Source: Monosporascus cannonballus
Lineage: Eukaryota; Ascomycota; Sordariomycetes; Xylariales
DNA length: 51,687 nt
Assembly: GCA_004154925.1 (NCBI GenBank)
Contig: QJNS01000369.1
Location: 1-51,687 of the forward strand
Reading direction: 5' to 3'
Shown in pieces: positions 37,156-48,560 of this stretch (its first letter is position 1; each line of letters begins with the position of its first letter). The position numbers and the translations under genes are program-made. Below the pieces are notes generated by a model that was not told the origin of the DNA, did no database searches, and saw nothing but the letters and a program-made list of their open reading frames with translations.

Positions 37156-37201
37156 AGCATCAGAGGCTGAAATTGCTAAACAACGCTTTCAGTCTGATGC
37201 T
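37156..37201. repeat. Inverted repeat (hairpin)
   Basis: AGCATCAGAGGCTGAAA and TTTCAGTCTGATGCT pair over 15 bp with a two-base bulge around a 14-nt loop. It is not placed at the end of any gene. Confidence 0.7.
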
Positions 37202-40200
37202 GATTATAAGATACTTACTTAGTATAGTTAAATACCGATCTTTATACCTACATTGGAATGAGTCTTCTTAGCTCCCATTGGCTACTCTTTAGTGAAAATT
37301 TGCTGGGGCCAAGAAAATGATCGTGCGGTGTTTCCAAGACGCCTGACAAATGTTGAGGTACCCGGAAGCCTGCGCTGTTTCAAGTAGACATCGGCTGCCT
37401 CAACCCCAACCTAGGACCATCCACGAATACTCTGGTGGGTTCGAAACTTGCATGATATATCTGATACTGCTACCCGCACACTATTACGAAAGCGCAAACA
37501 GTTTCAAAGCTAAACGAAGTCGATATGTTTGCGTCTTTAGGACGAGACACCGATATGTTGGCGCCTCCCAGTCAAGGCACGGCGAGATAACCCCCTTTTT
37601 ATCGACCGCATTTCGGCAAACCGGCTAACTGGGAACAAGCTTCTGAGAGTTGGCGTTGGACAGCCCTATTTTATTCTCCGATGAGACGGACGATTCTCGC
37701 AGACCTACGGGGTTCAGGCACCCAGGGAAGACGGTAACTGCCGAGATCGAAAGCAAAACCATCATGCTATCGTGTACGGTAGCGTACATGAGCGATTACT
37801 TCCGCTTGTCAAAATCCCCTGGTTGATTGCTCACATGCGTGGTATTTGAGGTTGCACGCGAGACATGTGCCCGTGGCCCAGATGTCAGTCTTTGACCCCA
37901 AATACTGAGTTCTATTCAGCCACGTACCAGCTCGCATCTCTTCATCAATTTCCGTACCGTCGAATCGTGGCTATCAATGAGATGGAGTTCCGCTCCTGCG
38001 TTAGGTGGTCGGCTTCTGTGTGCCGATGCCCTCAGAAACCCACCACTTCCAGAACTGCTTGTTCACCGTCCAATCACTTGCTCAGCGTAAACAACGGTGA
38101 GACTGGAGAGGCTCGGGGGCTAAAGAAAACTTTTAACGTTACCTCGCAGAGAGATTCGTCAAACATGATGCTCAGCATTTTGCTTGCGTCCGCCTCATCA
38201 GCCCTTAATCGCGTGCTTGTGCACAAAATCCACAATTGTCCCCACACGGCACAAAACGCCCCTTCTAGCTTTGAAGTCCTATTTTTATCCAAGGGTCCCT
38301 GTAGATCTGGTTTGTCAGTCTGAGAACCTTGTCGATGGCGGCAAAGCAAAGCATGTGTAACCGGTAAAAGCACAACTCCTTGAGCCGAGCCAGTCGAACA
38401 GAAATTCCCCCGGCAGCTTGGCCGTATTCTGGCGCACCTGCTGGCTTGCTGATGGGCACCAGCTGCCTTTTCAAGTAGGATGGCATTCTTGCTGACCTGA
38501 AGTGGCCAGGCGGTCCACCTGCAAGGAGGTTTCAAACCAAACCGTGCATGGACTGGACAGCCTCCCACCCAATCAGGACGCCAGGCAGACACGACGCCCA
38601 CTTGGACGGCCCGCTAGTGTTAGAGATCACGCTCCGCAGTGTTGGTCTCACTGTCCAAACGTAATACGCACAGTAGATGCCATATCTAAGTTGATCAGTG
38701 CAATCAGGTGCTCTGGAAGGGTGTCCGGTTTATATATGTAAGGGGGGACGCCTGCTGATCACTTATGATGCCTAAAGATCTCTTTGTCATCTGGGGGGAA
38801 GGGAATGGCGATTTATTTCAGTCAAGTATCGTAATTAGCAGATGTGCCACCTACACGGTGCCTTCCTTGCGTTGACAGCCCCTAACCGGTTGACGAATGC
38901 GCCCCGTCAGCAAATCTGTATCCAGGTAGTCTAAGGGTACTGTAGGTATGCTATTTTAGAACAGTCAAGCAAGAAGATCTACCTGCTGAGGCTGTGCATC
39001 CTATCCTGTCTCTCTTCGACCTCGTCTCCCCTTTTTCCCGCCATCGAGAGAGAGACCAAACGACAGCAATCGATGGGAGTTGATCACGCACCATGGCCTG
39101 TTACATAGAGAACCCTGACGTAGCTCCAAAGTATTCACCCGATACGACCCGGGCAGCTTGGCGGAATATATGATTGGAAGGAGGCCATACCCACTTCGTA
39201 TATGTGTACTTGGTATGGTCACACATGCGTTGGAGGCATCACGAGAGACTGTCTTAAAATTCACCAGAAAACAAAACACTACAAGTTACCTACCAAGGTA
39301 ATTGTGGCGCGGCGTGCCCTGCCTTGTGACAGTTGCAGAAAAGCAAATTGTGTCTTTTATTACTCGGAATACACACATCGAGTATCATGCTGAGTAGGAA
39401 TACACACGTACATGTATATGTATATATGTTAGTCGCTTGGTGGCTTTCTTTACCGACTAATATCTTAGTCAATACGAACCGGTGCATGCTAAGCCACACC
39501 AATCTACGGGGTATACAGGTCTATACGACTCTTGCTCCCCCAGCGGGTAGGTACTACCTCTCCTCACAGCTGCCAGACGGGGAGCCGACATGTTACATTG
39601 TCTCCTACTCCCTCTCAAAATATGCCTACGAAATTTCCCCTTGTTCAGCACCCCTTAGAATTTTGGCCTACCTAGTATATTTGAACATCAATTATTGTTT
39701 GGAAGTAATTAATCCGGATCGACCAGTTCTGGGCCACAGGTAGCAAAGAGCACCTCCTACCAACCAAAACCACTATCTCCATCGTATCCTTGAGGGCCCC
39801 TGGAAAAAAACGACGATCTTTTTGCGTGGCCTAGCCACAACAAGCTACCTCCCCTACTCTGCCTACACGCACACACGTTTATTACGTCTTGCCAACTGAT
39901 TCAACTTTCCCACAAACCAGTTCTCCAACTTTCTCTTTTCAAGAGAAGTGAATCAGCATCATCAAACTTTATCCCCATGCCTCGGAGCGTTGGGTGACTT
40001 ATCAAGTCTATTCAGTCGTTTCTTTCACCGACCCCCGTTGTTTCACCGCAAACAGGTCTACCTGCGTTAGGTATCGCCTGTGCTCCTTTGTTTTCCCTCC
40101 TAGGCAGCCCTCAAACCGTAGTTGCCCCTGGATTGAATTTTCACCGCAAATCTGACAGCTGCCCGGCGTCTTTTACCATTCATTCCGAATTTTTACGGTG

Positions 40201-40260
40201 GCCACCACGGCATAATCATTAACGCCACGAGCAACTCGCTGTGGACGGCCGTTTGTGAAG

Positions 40261-43120
40261 ATGGCGTACAATGGTGGTGGTAATAATAATGAGTACGAGG
40301 GCCACCGGCTCCAGGATATGCCTCCCAGCATATCGGTAAGTTTAGGCCTAATGCAACCGTCAACCTTAATCATACAAGGGGTGATACAGTTGGTGCTGAT
40401 AGTCTTCGTGGTTAGTATCCTCAAGATCAGTACGACGAAGAGGCCCAGCGTCAGGGCCTGCTTGGGCAGGGCGGCACTGGCTACGATAATGAGCGTTTAG
40501 GCGCCCAGACTCCACCGGCGCGCCCGGTCTCTGCCTACAGTCTTACCGAGTCCTATGCTACGACCAACCCCCAACAAACCCAGGCACCCTCCGAATATGG
40601 CACAGAGTACCCAGCGCAAGGAGGATTCGGCTCCGGCAACCTCGAGGATACCGGCTTCGGATATGGAAGGCCCGCGTCCACCGTTGATGCCGATGAGAGC
40701 TGGCTTCGTCGTCAGCAAACCGTCAAAGGGGGAGGCCTGAAGCGTTACAACACCCGGAAGGTCAAGCTCGTTCAGGGCTCCGTCCTGAGCATTGACTATC
40801 CTGTCCCCAGTGCCATCAAAAACGCCATTCAGCCCAAGTACCGAGACGTCGAAGGAGGTAGTGGCGAATTCGTCAACATGCGATATACGGCAGCCACATG
40901 TGACCCTAACGATTTCACCCTGAAGAATGGTTACGATCTGCGGCCGAGAATGTACAACAGACATACCGAGCTGTTGATTGCCATTACTTATTACAACGAG
41001 GACAAGCAGCTCCTGGCTCGAACTCTCCATGGTGTTATGCAGAACATTCGCGACATTGTGAACTTGAAGAAGTCCACCTTCTGGAACAAGGGCGGTCCCG
41101 CCTGGCAGAAGATTGTGGTCTGTTTCGTGTTCGACGGTATCGACAAGACGGACAAGGAGGTCTTGGATGTCTTGGCCACCGTTGGTGTCTACCAGGACGG
41201 TGTCGTCAAGAAGGACGTCAACGGCAAGGAGACGGTGGCGCATGTTTTTGAGTACACTACTCAGTTATCGGTAACGCCCAACCAGCAACTCATTCGGCCT
41301 CTGGATGACAGCCCTCAGACTCTGCCTCCGGTACAGATGATTTTCTGTTTGAAGCAGAAGAACACCAAGAAAATCAACTCCCACCGTTGGCTGTTCAATG
41401 CTTTTGGTCGAATTCTGAACCCCGAGGTGTGCATCCTTCTTGATGCCGGTACTAAACCCGGCCCGAAGTCCCTGCTTGCCCTGTGGGAGGGCTTCTACAA
41501 CGACAAGGATCTCGGCGGCGCTTGCGGTGAGATCCACGCCATGTTGGGCAGCGGCGGCAAGAAGCTGCTTAACCCCCTCGTTGCTGTGCAGAACTTCGAG
41601 TATAAGATCTCCAACATCCTAGACAAGCCGCTGGAGAGTTCGTTCGGTTACGTTTCTGTGTTGCCCGGTGCATTCTCCGCCTACCGATTCCGAGCCATCA
41701 TGGGCCGTCCGCTCGAGCAGTACTTCCATGGCGACCATACCCTTTCCAAGATCCTCGGCAAGAAGGGTATCGAGGGTATGAACATTTTCAAGAAGAACAT
41801 GTTCTTGGCCGAAGATCGTATTCTTTGCTTCGAACTTGTCGCCAAGGCGGGCTCTAAATGGCACTTGTCTTACATCAAGGCAGCCAAGGGCGAGACCGAT
41901 GTGCCCGAAGGAGCACCCGAATTCATCAGCCAGCGGCGAAGATGGCTGAACGGTTCCTTCGCCGCCTCTCTCTACTCGCTCATGCACTTCGGCCGGATGT
42001 ACAAGAGCGGGCACAATATTGTCCGCATGTTCTTCTTCCACATTCAACTCCTCTACAACATCGCCAACGTTGTCTTCACTTGGTTCAGTTTGGGTTCGTA
42101 TTATCTGACGACGACGGTTCTCATGCAGCTCGTCGGTACCCCGACAGCGTCAGGCCCTACCTCAGAAGAGCGACATGCATGGCCCTTCGGTGACACGGCT
42201 ACCCCAATCGTCAACCTCATCCTTCAATACCTGTACCTCGCGTTTGTGATTCTTCAGTTTGTCCTCGCTCTCGGTAACCGACCCAAGGGTTCCAAGTGGC
42301 AGTACACTACTTCGTTCTTCTACTTCGGTTTCGTTCAGTTCTACATTCTCATCATCTCGGGATACCTGGTCGTCTCGGCCTTCAAACCGGGGGCTCTTGA
42401 CGTGGACTTCGGCGACGAGCTCAAGAGGATGTTCCTTGGCACTTCCGAGGTGGGTATCATCCTGCTCGCACTGTTCGCCACCTTTGGTCTCTACTACCTT
42501 GCTTCGTTCCTCTACTTGGATCCATGGCACATGTTCCATTCCTTCCCGGCCTATATGATCCTGATGTCGACGTACATAAACATTCTGATGGTCTACGCTT
42601 TCAACAACTGGCACGATGTTTCGTGGGGTACCAAGGGTTCGGACAAGGCGGATTCTCTGCCTTCGGCTCAAGTGGTCAAGACGGAGAAGGATGAGGCGAT
42701 GATCGAAGAGGTGGATAAGCCCCAGGAGGATATCGACAGCCAGTTTGAACAGACGGTCAAGCGGGCGTTGGCGCCCTTCAAACCGGAACCGGAGAATGAG
42801 GGAAAGGACCTCGAAGATTCCTACAAGTCTTTCAGAACCTCGCTGGTGATTTCCTGGCTCTTCTCGAACTGTGCTCTGATCGTCGGCGTCACCAGCGACG
42901 ACGTTGGTAGCACATTCGGCCTCGGGGTAAGTGAACCACGAAAGGATCAAAGGCTGTGTGAAAGCGTACTAACTCATCGCAGGCCGCGTCTACGGACAGA
43001 ACAGCAGGTTTCTTCAAATTCCTTCTGATTGCCACCGCCATCCTGTCGATTGTGCGTTTCATTGGCTGCTTGTGGTTCCTAGGCCGGACCGGAATCATGT
43101 GCTGCTTCTCCAGGCGGTAA
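40261..43120 (+). CDS. CHS3: Chitin synthase, class III
   Basis: Three exons, 40261-40335, 40416-42926 and 42983-43120, give 907 residues, the usual length of class III enzymes (Neurospora chs-1, Aspergillus chsB/chsG). The enzyme is an integral plasma-membrane glycosyltransferase that polymerises UDP-GlcNAc into cell-wall chitin; class III is specific to filamentous fungi and needed for hyphal growth. A short disordered N-terminus ([14 protein letters not shown]) is followed by [14 protein letters not shown]. The catalytic domain contains DAGTKPGP (368-375), EDRIL (491-495) and QRRRW (531-535), and a multi-pass membrane region follows. The last exon supplies the final membrane segments and the Cys-rich end MCCFSRR. 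Introns are 80 and 56 nt; the second has a perfect TACTAAC branch site. Reading through the second intron would give a false C-terminus ending at 43028. Class assignment rests on motif likeness. The gene appears intact. Confidence 0.96.
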
Positions 43121-43988
43121 AGGCAGGTCCGGCTCTTAAGCCGAACTGCGATTTGCTGCTGCGACGTTATATACCCGTTGATATGTACACAAAAAGTCAC
43201 TCCAATCTGGGGGCTGGCGTCGCATGTTGTGTTTCTGTACAGGATAGACTCGGTGGGGGGGCGTGGAGGGCTCGCTCTGGAACAGTATACTGCGAGGAAG
43301 CGAGCGATCAGGATAAAAAATTGTGATTGTCATCTTTCCATGACGGTGGAGAGCTCCTCCAAAAAGGGAGCCGAGTGGCGCCACTTGCGGCGTTCTCGAC
43401 TCAACAATCTCTCGCATACTTCTTAATGTGCTAGCAATGAATAATAAAGGCGATTTCCATATATCATCGCAGCCCAGTTCTCAACATCCGTATGGCGAAT
43501 CTTGTATGTGATGCGCAGTGTCTGGAGCGATGTGCCCGTTATGAATTCTTGTCCAACGTGTACACATGCGGGTCGAAGATGTCATGCTCCTGTGTCCTTC
43601 TATACTGCCATCCATCCATCGCTAAGCAGTGGTGTAGGCATCAGGGGCTGTATGTCTCTAGGTTAGCTGTCAATACTTCTGTCTTTGCATACTTTCTCCC
43701 ATAGTGAATGATATGCACATAAAGTAGATATGCCCCACACCATCATATAGCAGGTTTACTCCACATAATAGTTGAAAGAACCCACCATTCGTTCGATACT
43801 CTATCACGAGGGTCGGCAGCCGGTGTTTATAAGGGAACGGCACCGGACGACCCGTTGCGAATTCCGATACGGCTGTACTTCTTCTTCTACATCAGCAGCG
43901 TGCGTATATACTGTTCACCTGTCCTGGAGCGCCTTGAACCCAACCAAGCCAAGAAGTAGAGGGAGAGGGAGAGAAACAGGCAGAGAGC
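43121..43988. other. Intergenic between chitin synthase and OTU genes
   Basis: 3' flank of the chitin synthase and promoter of the OTU gene. Nothing else is seen. A purine-rich GAGAGGGAGAGA run lies immediately before the OTU start. Confidence 0.6.
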
Positions 43989-45005
43989 ATGGAGGAGACT
44001 CTAGAAACCATACAGGCCCGCCACCGCAAGGAGCAGCGGGACCTCCAGTCCCGCATCACGAACAAGAAGAAGAACGCGACGAAAAAGACGCGCAAGGGCG
44101 TCAACAATGAGTGCGCCGAGCTCGAGCGCCAGCTCAGGGAGCGGCAGGAGCGGGAGCTCGGCGTCTTCAACGGAGAGGCCGACGGGGTCGAAGACGATGG
44201 CAACGGCCCAGCAGAGAGCAAGGAAGATGACGGCACGGAGGGAATATCGACGCGGCTGGAGGATACCAACCTCTCAGACATAACAACAGGAGCAACGGCA
44301 AAACCGGCGACGGAAAAACCCCCGCAGCCACAACAACCATCAGCGCAGCAGCAGCAGCAGCCGGCGGGCAAGAAGCGCAACCGCCAGAAGGAACGCCTGG
44401 CCCGCCGCGCCGCGGAGCAGGAAGCGGCCGCATCGGCGGCCGAGGCGGAGGCGGCCGGTATGACGGACCACCGCTCGATCGAGAAGACGTACCTGTTGGG
44501 GGAGTTCGAGGCCAACGGCCTCGTGGAGAAGGAGATCCGGCCCGACGGACACTGCCTGTTCGCGGCGGTGGCGGACCAGCTGGAGCAGCGGCGGATACCC
44601 CTCCTCCCCGTCTCCGAAGCGGAGGACTCCTCACCGCCACAATCACCGGCGCCGCAGCAGCCGCCGCCGCCGCCTTACAGGGCCGTGCGCAGGAGGGCCA
44701 CCGACTATATGGAGGCGCACCCGGACGACTTCGCGCCGTTCCTCGACGAGCCGCTGAGCTCCTACGTCCCCAGGATCCGGGACACGGCCGAGTGGGGCGG
44801 CCAGCTCGAGCTCGCGGCCCTCGCCAGCACCTACGGCGTCGAGATCAAGGTCGTGCAGGACGGCCGCACCGAGACCGTCGAGCCGTCGTCGTCGTCGTCG
44901 TCGGGCGGCGGGGAGGAACAGCCGCGGGAGACGATATGGCTCGCGTACTACCGCCACGGGTACGGCCTCGGCGAACATTACAATTCGTTGCGGAAGAAGG
45001 GCTGA
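43989..45005 (+). CDS. OTU2: OTU-family deubiquitinase, OTU2/OTUD6 type
   Basis: A single exon of 338 residues. OTU2/OTUD6 proteins are cysteine proteases that remove ubiquitin; the yeast and human members act on ribosomes and translation factors. The N-terminal half is a charged coiled coil (METHQARHRKEQ-like start, then KKKNATKKTRKGVN, a hallmark of this subfamily), with a short Gln run (120-124) and a KKRNRQKERLARRAAEQEAAA helix. The catalytic motif is IRPDGHCLF with Asp186 and Cys189; the likely catalytic His is His330 in GEHYNSL. GGQLELAALASTYGVEI is the conserved OTU core. Two low-complexity inserts interrupt the domain: a Pro-rich one (about 205-230) and a Ser/Gly run (299-308). All catalytic residues are present, so it should be active. 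Confidence 0.9.
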   Translation: MEETLETIQARHRKEQRDLQSRITNKKKNATKKTRKGVNNECAELERQLRERQERELGVFNGEADGVEDDGNGPAESKEDDGTEGISTRLEDTNLSDITTGATAKPATEKPPQPQQPSAQQQQQPAGKKRNRQKERLARRAAEQEAAASAAEAEAAGMTDHRSIEKTYLLGEFEANGLVEKEIRPDGHCLFAAVADQLEQRRIPLLPVSEAEDSSPPQSPAPQQPPPPPYRAVRRRATDYMEAHPDDFAPFLDEPLSSYVPRIRDTAEWGGQLELAALASTYGVEIKVVQDGRTETVEPSSSSSSGGGEEQPRETIWLAYYRHGYGLGEHYNSLRKKG

Positions 45006-45492
45006 GGATCGGATGTGCTTGGGAATGTGTGTGTTGTTATTAAGTGGCAGCGGCGCGTGTGATGCGGCCTTGGTGAGGCCCTGCCGAAGTCTAAGTTGGC
45101 ATCACGTGTGTCAGAACTTCGTGGACGCTCGGCTTGATCAGAACCATAGTCGTACTTCACTAGGCGAATATCTGTACAGGCGGGCTCAGGGAATGGGCCT
45201 GCGGAATGCGAGCACACAGTAGATGGAATTTAAGCTGTAAACATATAGCGCTAACCATTCCAGGTTATTACCACCACCCCCTTAACGCATGGGTTGTGTA
45301 TCAAAAATCACTGCAACACTACCATCGCGTTTTTCCGGGGCTTGTAATAGCCGTCAGGTTGGTCCCCCATTGTTTCCCGCAGCTTCCCTTTTCATCGTTT
45401 TCGCTGTGACTTCCTCCTCTCCCCACCCCACTTCCCCGACTCCGTACGATCTTGAGAAATCGGATTCTACCAGTTTCCCCGTATATCTCACT
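45006..45492. other. Short intergenic between OTU2 and the HET relic
   Basis: Two genes converge here. No further gene is seen. Confidence 0.55.
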
Positions 45493-47584
45493 TCAGGTCC
45501 TTCTTCGCTTTCTCCCAGATCGCCTGTTCTGGTTCTCCTCGCCACCGGCAGCATGTGATGACGGCTCCGCGGGGATGATGCCTGGCCTTTGGTCCAAGGC
45601 GCGAGATAGGGCACGCGTCTGTGGTCGGTGGCCTCCAGTACGGGAGCCGGAAGAACCCATGCGCTTGCTGCTCTCTTCTGGGCCGTGTCTTTCCCGTCCC
45701 TGCTCCAATAGTGCAGCCTGGTGGTCGGGGGTGGTCGGTTCTTTGAACCAATGGGGTGCCATCGATTTGTCGGCAGCCACGAGATCCACGATGTCGACAG
45801 GGCGGGAAGAGTCCCCGTCGAGGAAAATCCTTTCCGTCTTGACGCGGAGCTTGATTTCCGGTGAGATATCGACCTTCCATGTGTCCGAAGGTAGCGCTAT
45901 TTCATGCTGGTGATCCAGAATAGACCCTAAAAGAATAAAATCATGATGTGCTCCATCCATCGTGGATATGGTCGGTCTATATCCGCTCTTATTAAAGGGA
46001 ATTTCTGACTGGAAAAGCCCCAAGGAAAGAGGGCCGACAGATGAGCCACGCCGCGAAGCTCTCCCTATTATTATGGCAAAGAGGGCCTCCTTGCCCCTCT
46101 GCATGACGACAGAAATTAGTCTGCTATTGGCTGCTGCTCGTGTTGTAAAAATCCAGGTGGCCTCGGAGTGAACCCCTTTACTGACGAATTGTGTCCAATG
46201 TGTATATCCTAGACACCGTCGAAAGATAATATCTCGTCCTCCGATTATTTTGGGCTGTACCTGAGGTGCAATAGAGCAAAATTGCAACCAATTTTGGAGC
46301 TTTCCTATTGAGACTCGCGGAAATGCACACGCTTCATTCAAAACGATCTCTCGCGTGCGCGAACTACAATGGGGAGCACCCAGAATAAGGGGTATCTCAA
46401 CAAAGTAGAAAGTGTCACCACATTGCTTGCCACAGGGAAGTATGGCTAACTGCATCCGCCCCACATGCGTTATGCCAATGTCCCCTAGGGGGCGAGTTAC
46501 GCTCCGTTCAAAGGGTACCAGACTGAGATACAAGCCTAAGGTTTTTCCTGCGTGAGACGCGATGGGCTTCATGATCGAATTCCTCTGAAAGACGAAGCAA
46601 GCTGTACTTCCCCAGAAGCAGACATATTGACCCGAAGACTCGAAATCTCATGGCGACTCAGCAAGGAGGTCCAAGAGATCGTCGCTATCCTTCGATGGCT
46701 CCGGTTCTAAAGCTTTGTCCCCAACTAGGGACTCCGGGTCCGTAATCTCCCTAGAATACCTTGTGGCAGCTGTGCCCCACGCAAAAAGAGAGTAATCCAT
46801 CGGATAAGACTTGATAATCTCTTCTTGGAGCCTTTGGAAAGCTTTCATGCCTTCGCCGTAGATCAAAGGCATGTTGACATCGAAGATGCCGAGGAGACAG
46901 TACGCTATATCCTCTGTGCGCGACGTCTCCCTATGCGCTGCCCAGGACATCCTCTGGGCTACGGAAGCAGACATGAGATTATTACTGTCGAGAAATGACG
47001 CATCGATCTTCGTGATAGAAGATATGGACGCCGAAAGCTCGGACTTGGTCCCAATACGATCCCAGTCCATCGAGTAGAAAGCGACTTCGGCTGGGGCAAT
47101 AAGCTCCTGGAGCGTCCACCCGCGCGTGAACCAGCGATTTCGTTCCAGCTTTTGGTGGACCGTCGAGGCGCGCCCAAGCTTCGATACGTCCGATAGGTAA
47201 GCGTAGCATATTTCTGCATTCCGGTACCATCGGAACATCGAATTGATAGTCTCGGTAAGCTCCGCGCTACTGGCTTTGTCGATACAGCACCTAGACACTG
47301 GCGTTAGCATACTTGAGTGGATGACGGTCCTACGGAAGAAGATCTACGTGCGTGTCGATCCAAACCCACCCGAGGCCATCTTTCGCGGCTTGACGACAAC
47401 AGTACTCGATCTTTTGAAACCCCTTCTTTTGTTTGATGGCTGGAGCTGGTAGATGCTGCCACTCTTGGAAGCTGCACTCATCCTCGGTGGAACCCCACGT
47501 ATGAGAGAGGATGGCGTACGGTGGAACATGAGCGTCGGAGACGAACTCCTTCATCTCCCAGGTGCAAGAGTTGAGTAGCCTCAT
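45493..47584 (-). pseudogene. HET-domain (heterokaryon incompatibility) gene with premature stop
   Basis: Two exons, 47584-47352 and 47290 onwards, carry a HET domain of the HET-E type: YAILSHTWG (23-31), WIDTCCIDK (75-83), NSMFRWYRNAEICYAYL, WFTRGWTLQELIAP, then TEDIAYCLLGIFDVNMPLIYGEG-like sequence and SLFAWG. HET proteins trigger cell death when unlike fungal strains fuse. Translation would stop at residue 291 at a TGA (46650-46648). Beyond it the same frame stays open for 384 more codons to 45493 and reads like the C-terminal half of such a protein, so one substitution separates it from a ~676-residue product. The 61-nt intron needs a GC donor (47351-47350) to keep the domain in frame; it has a GCTAAC branch site and TAG acceptor. 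The gene is a recent pseudogene, or encodes a truncated HET-domain-only protein. Confidence 0.8.
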
Positions 47585-48560
47585 GTCGCTGAAGGCTCAA
47601 TATCATTCTTCAACTTTGATTTAGAGAGAAATAAAACCCCGCAAGACGAAAACACTCCCAAGGTAGCCATTTCCCAGTGTTATAACGCGTGAAAGACGTT
47701 GGATAGGTTGAGAAATGTCGAAGTCATGGCGAGGCAGGCAAGGGCAGAGCGCCGAACGCCAACCAAGACTGCCCTTACAGAAGATCAGGTGGTGAGCCTG
47801 CTGTGGCGCTGCTCTGATCTCTTGCGTCCTATCTGCAAGCCATTGAAAACGTGCGACTTGGGTTGCATCAGTGGCCGCTGATTTACGGCGACCTCCTGCC
47901 TCGGAATCGCTATTGGCTATCGAGACAGAGGGTAAATTGTCGGAGACGTTGACCATCGGCATAACCCGTACTTCCGAGTGTCCATATTGCCTTGAAAAGG
48001 TGTTAGCAGCATCCGGCTTGAACGATATTGCAGCACAACACCAATGCTTTAATAGGAGGCTCAGCCCCAACCTGCTCCGCCTCGACCAATACCCCCCTCC
48101 CCCAAACCAGTTTCTAGCAGCTAGGATGTGGTAATTGGTCTAGATCTTGCAGTATATAGCTTGTCTAATCAGAAAAAACTCTGCAAGCCTTACTTAGCAC
48201 ATGTTATCAGATCGAGCAGTTGTCAGATGGCGTGGGCTATTGAAAATGCACCGAAGGATAATAGGAAGGGGTTGAGGTCGTAAGCGGGCGAGCGGGGGGG
48301 CAACCGAATCTCCCCGGCTACTTTCTAAGTTATTTCCGCACCGCTGACCTCGTAAAACGCCCAGAGAAGGCATCGTGGGGTTTGGAAGACAGCCACACCT
48401 CCCCGTCTCTGCCTTGGCTGTAGAATGACTGTACGATACAAGCCCTTAGACTCTTCTCGCTCTGAAATCCGGGTCGCTTAGGTTGTTTCCCGGCAAGCCC
48501 GATGACGTGATGCATTGTTTATTGCGTATCACATTCTTAGATGACCCTCTATAGTTTGGG
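47585..48560. other. Shared upstream region of the divergent HET genes
   Basis: Between the two head-to-head HET relics. A minus-strand frame of 149 codons (47621-48070) overlaps the region just upstream of the first HET gene but resembles nothing I know. A G-rich patch lies at about 48280-48300. Confidence 0.5.

Larger units (their letters stand above)
35334..40260. other. Intergenic between OPY2 and the chitin synthase gene
   Basis: The OPY2 side contains a TG microsatellite at 35862-35883 and CTAGGTA words near 36.1 kb. A hairpin lies at 37156-37201. Frames on both strands near 37.87-38.60 kb reach 175 codons but have no recognisable family. The last ~500 bp before the chitin synthase start is pyrimidine-rich and probably its leader. 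Confidence 0.55.

Noticed and set aside
38074..38601. 175-codon minus-strand frame with Cys-containing shreds in a second frame
   Set aside because: I considered a helicase or zinc-finger relic, but no ordered motif series could be followed across frames.
40497..41243. 248-codon minus-strand frame across the chitin synthase gene
   Set aside because: Antisense shadow of a strongly conserved coding exon. The same holds for the 262-codon frame at 42162-42950.
46573..46650. Hidden intron removing the TGA of the first HET gene
   Set aside because: No GT donor just before the TGA and AG acceptor just after it at a workable spacing could be found, while the frame continues directly after the stop. 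A plain nonsense codon is simpler.
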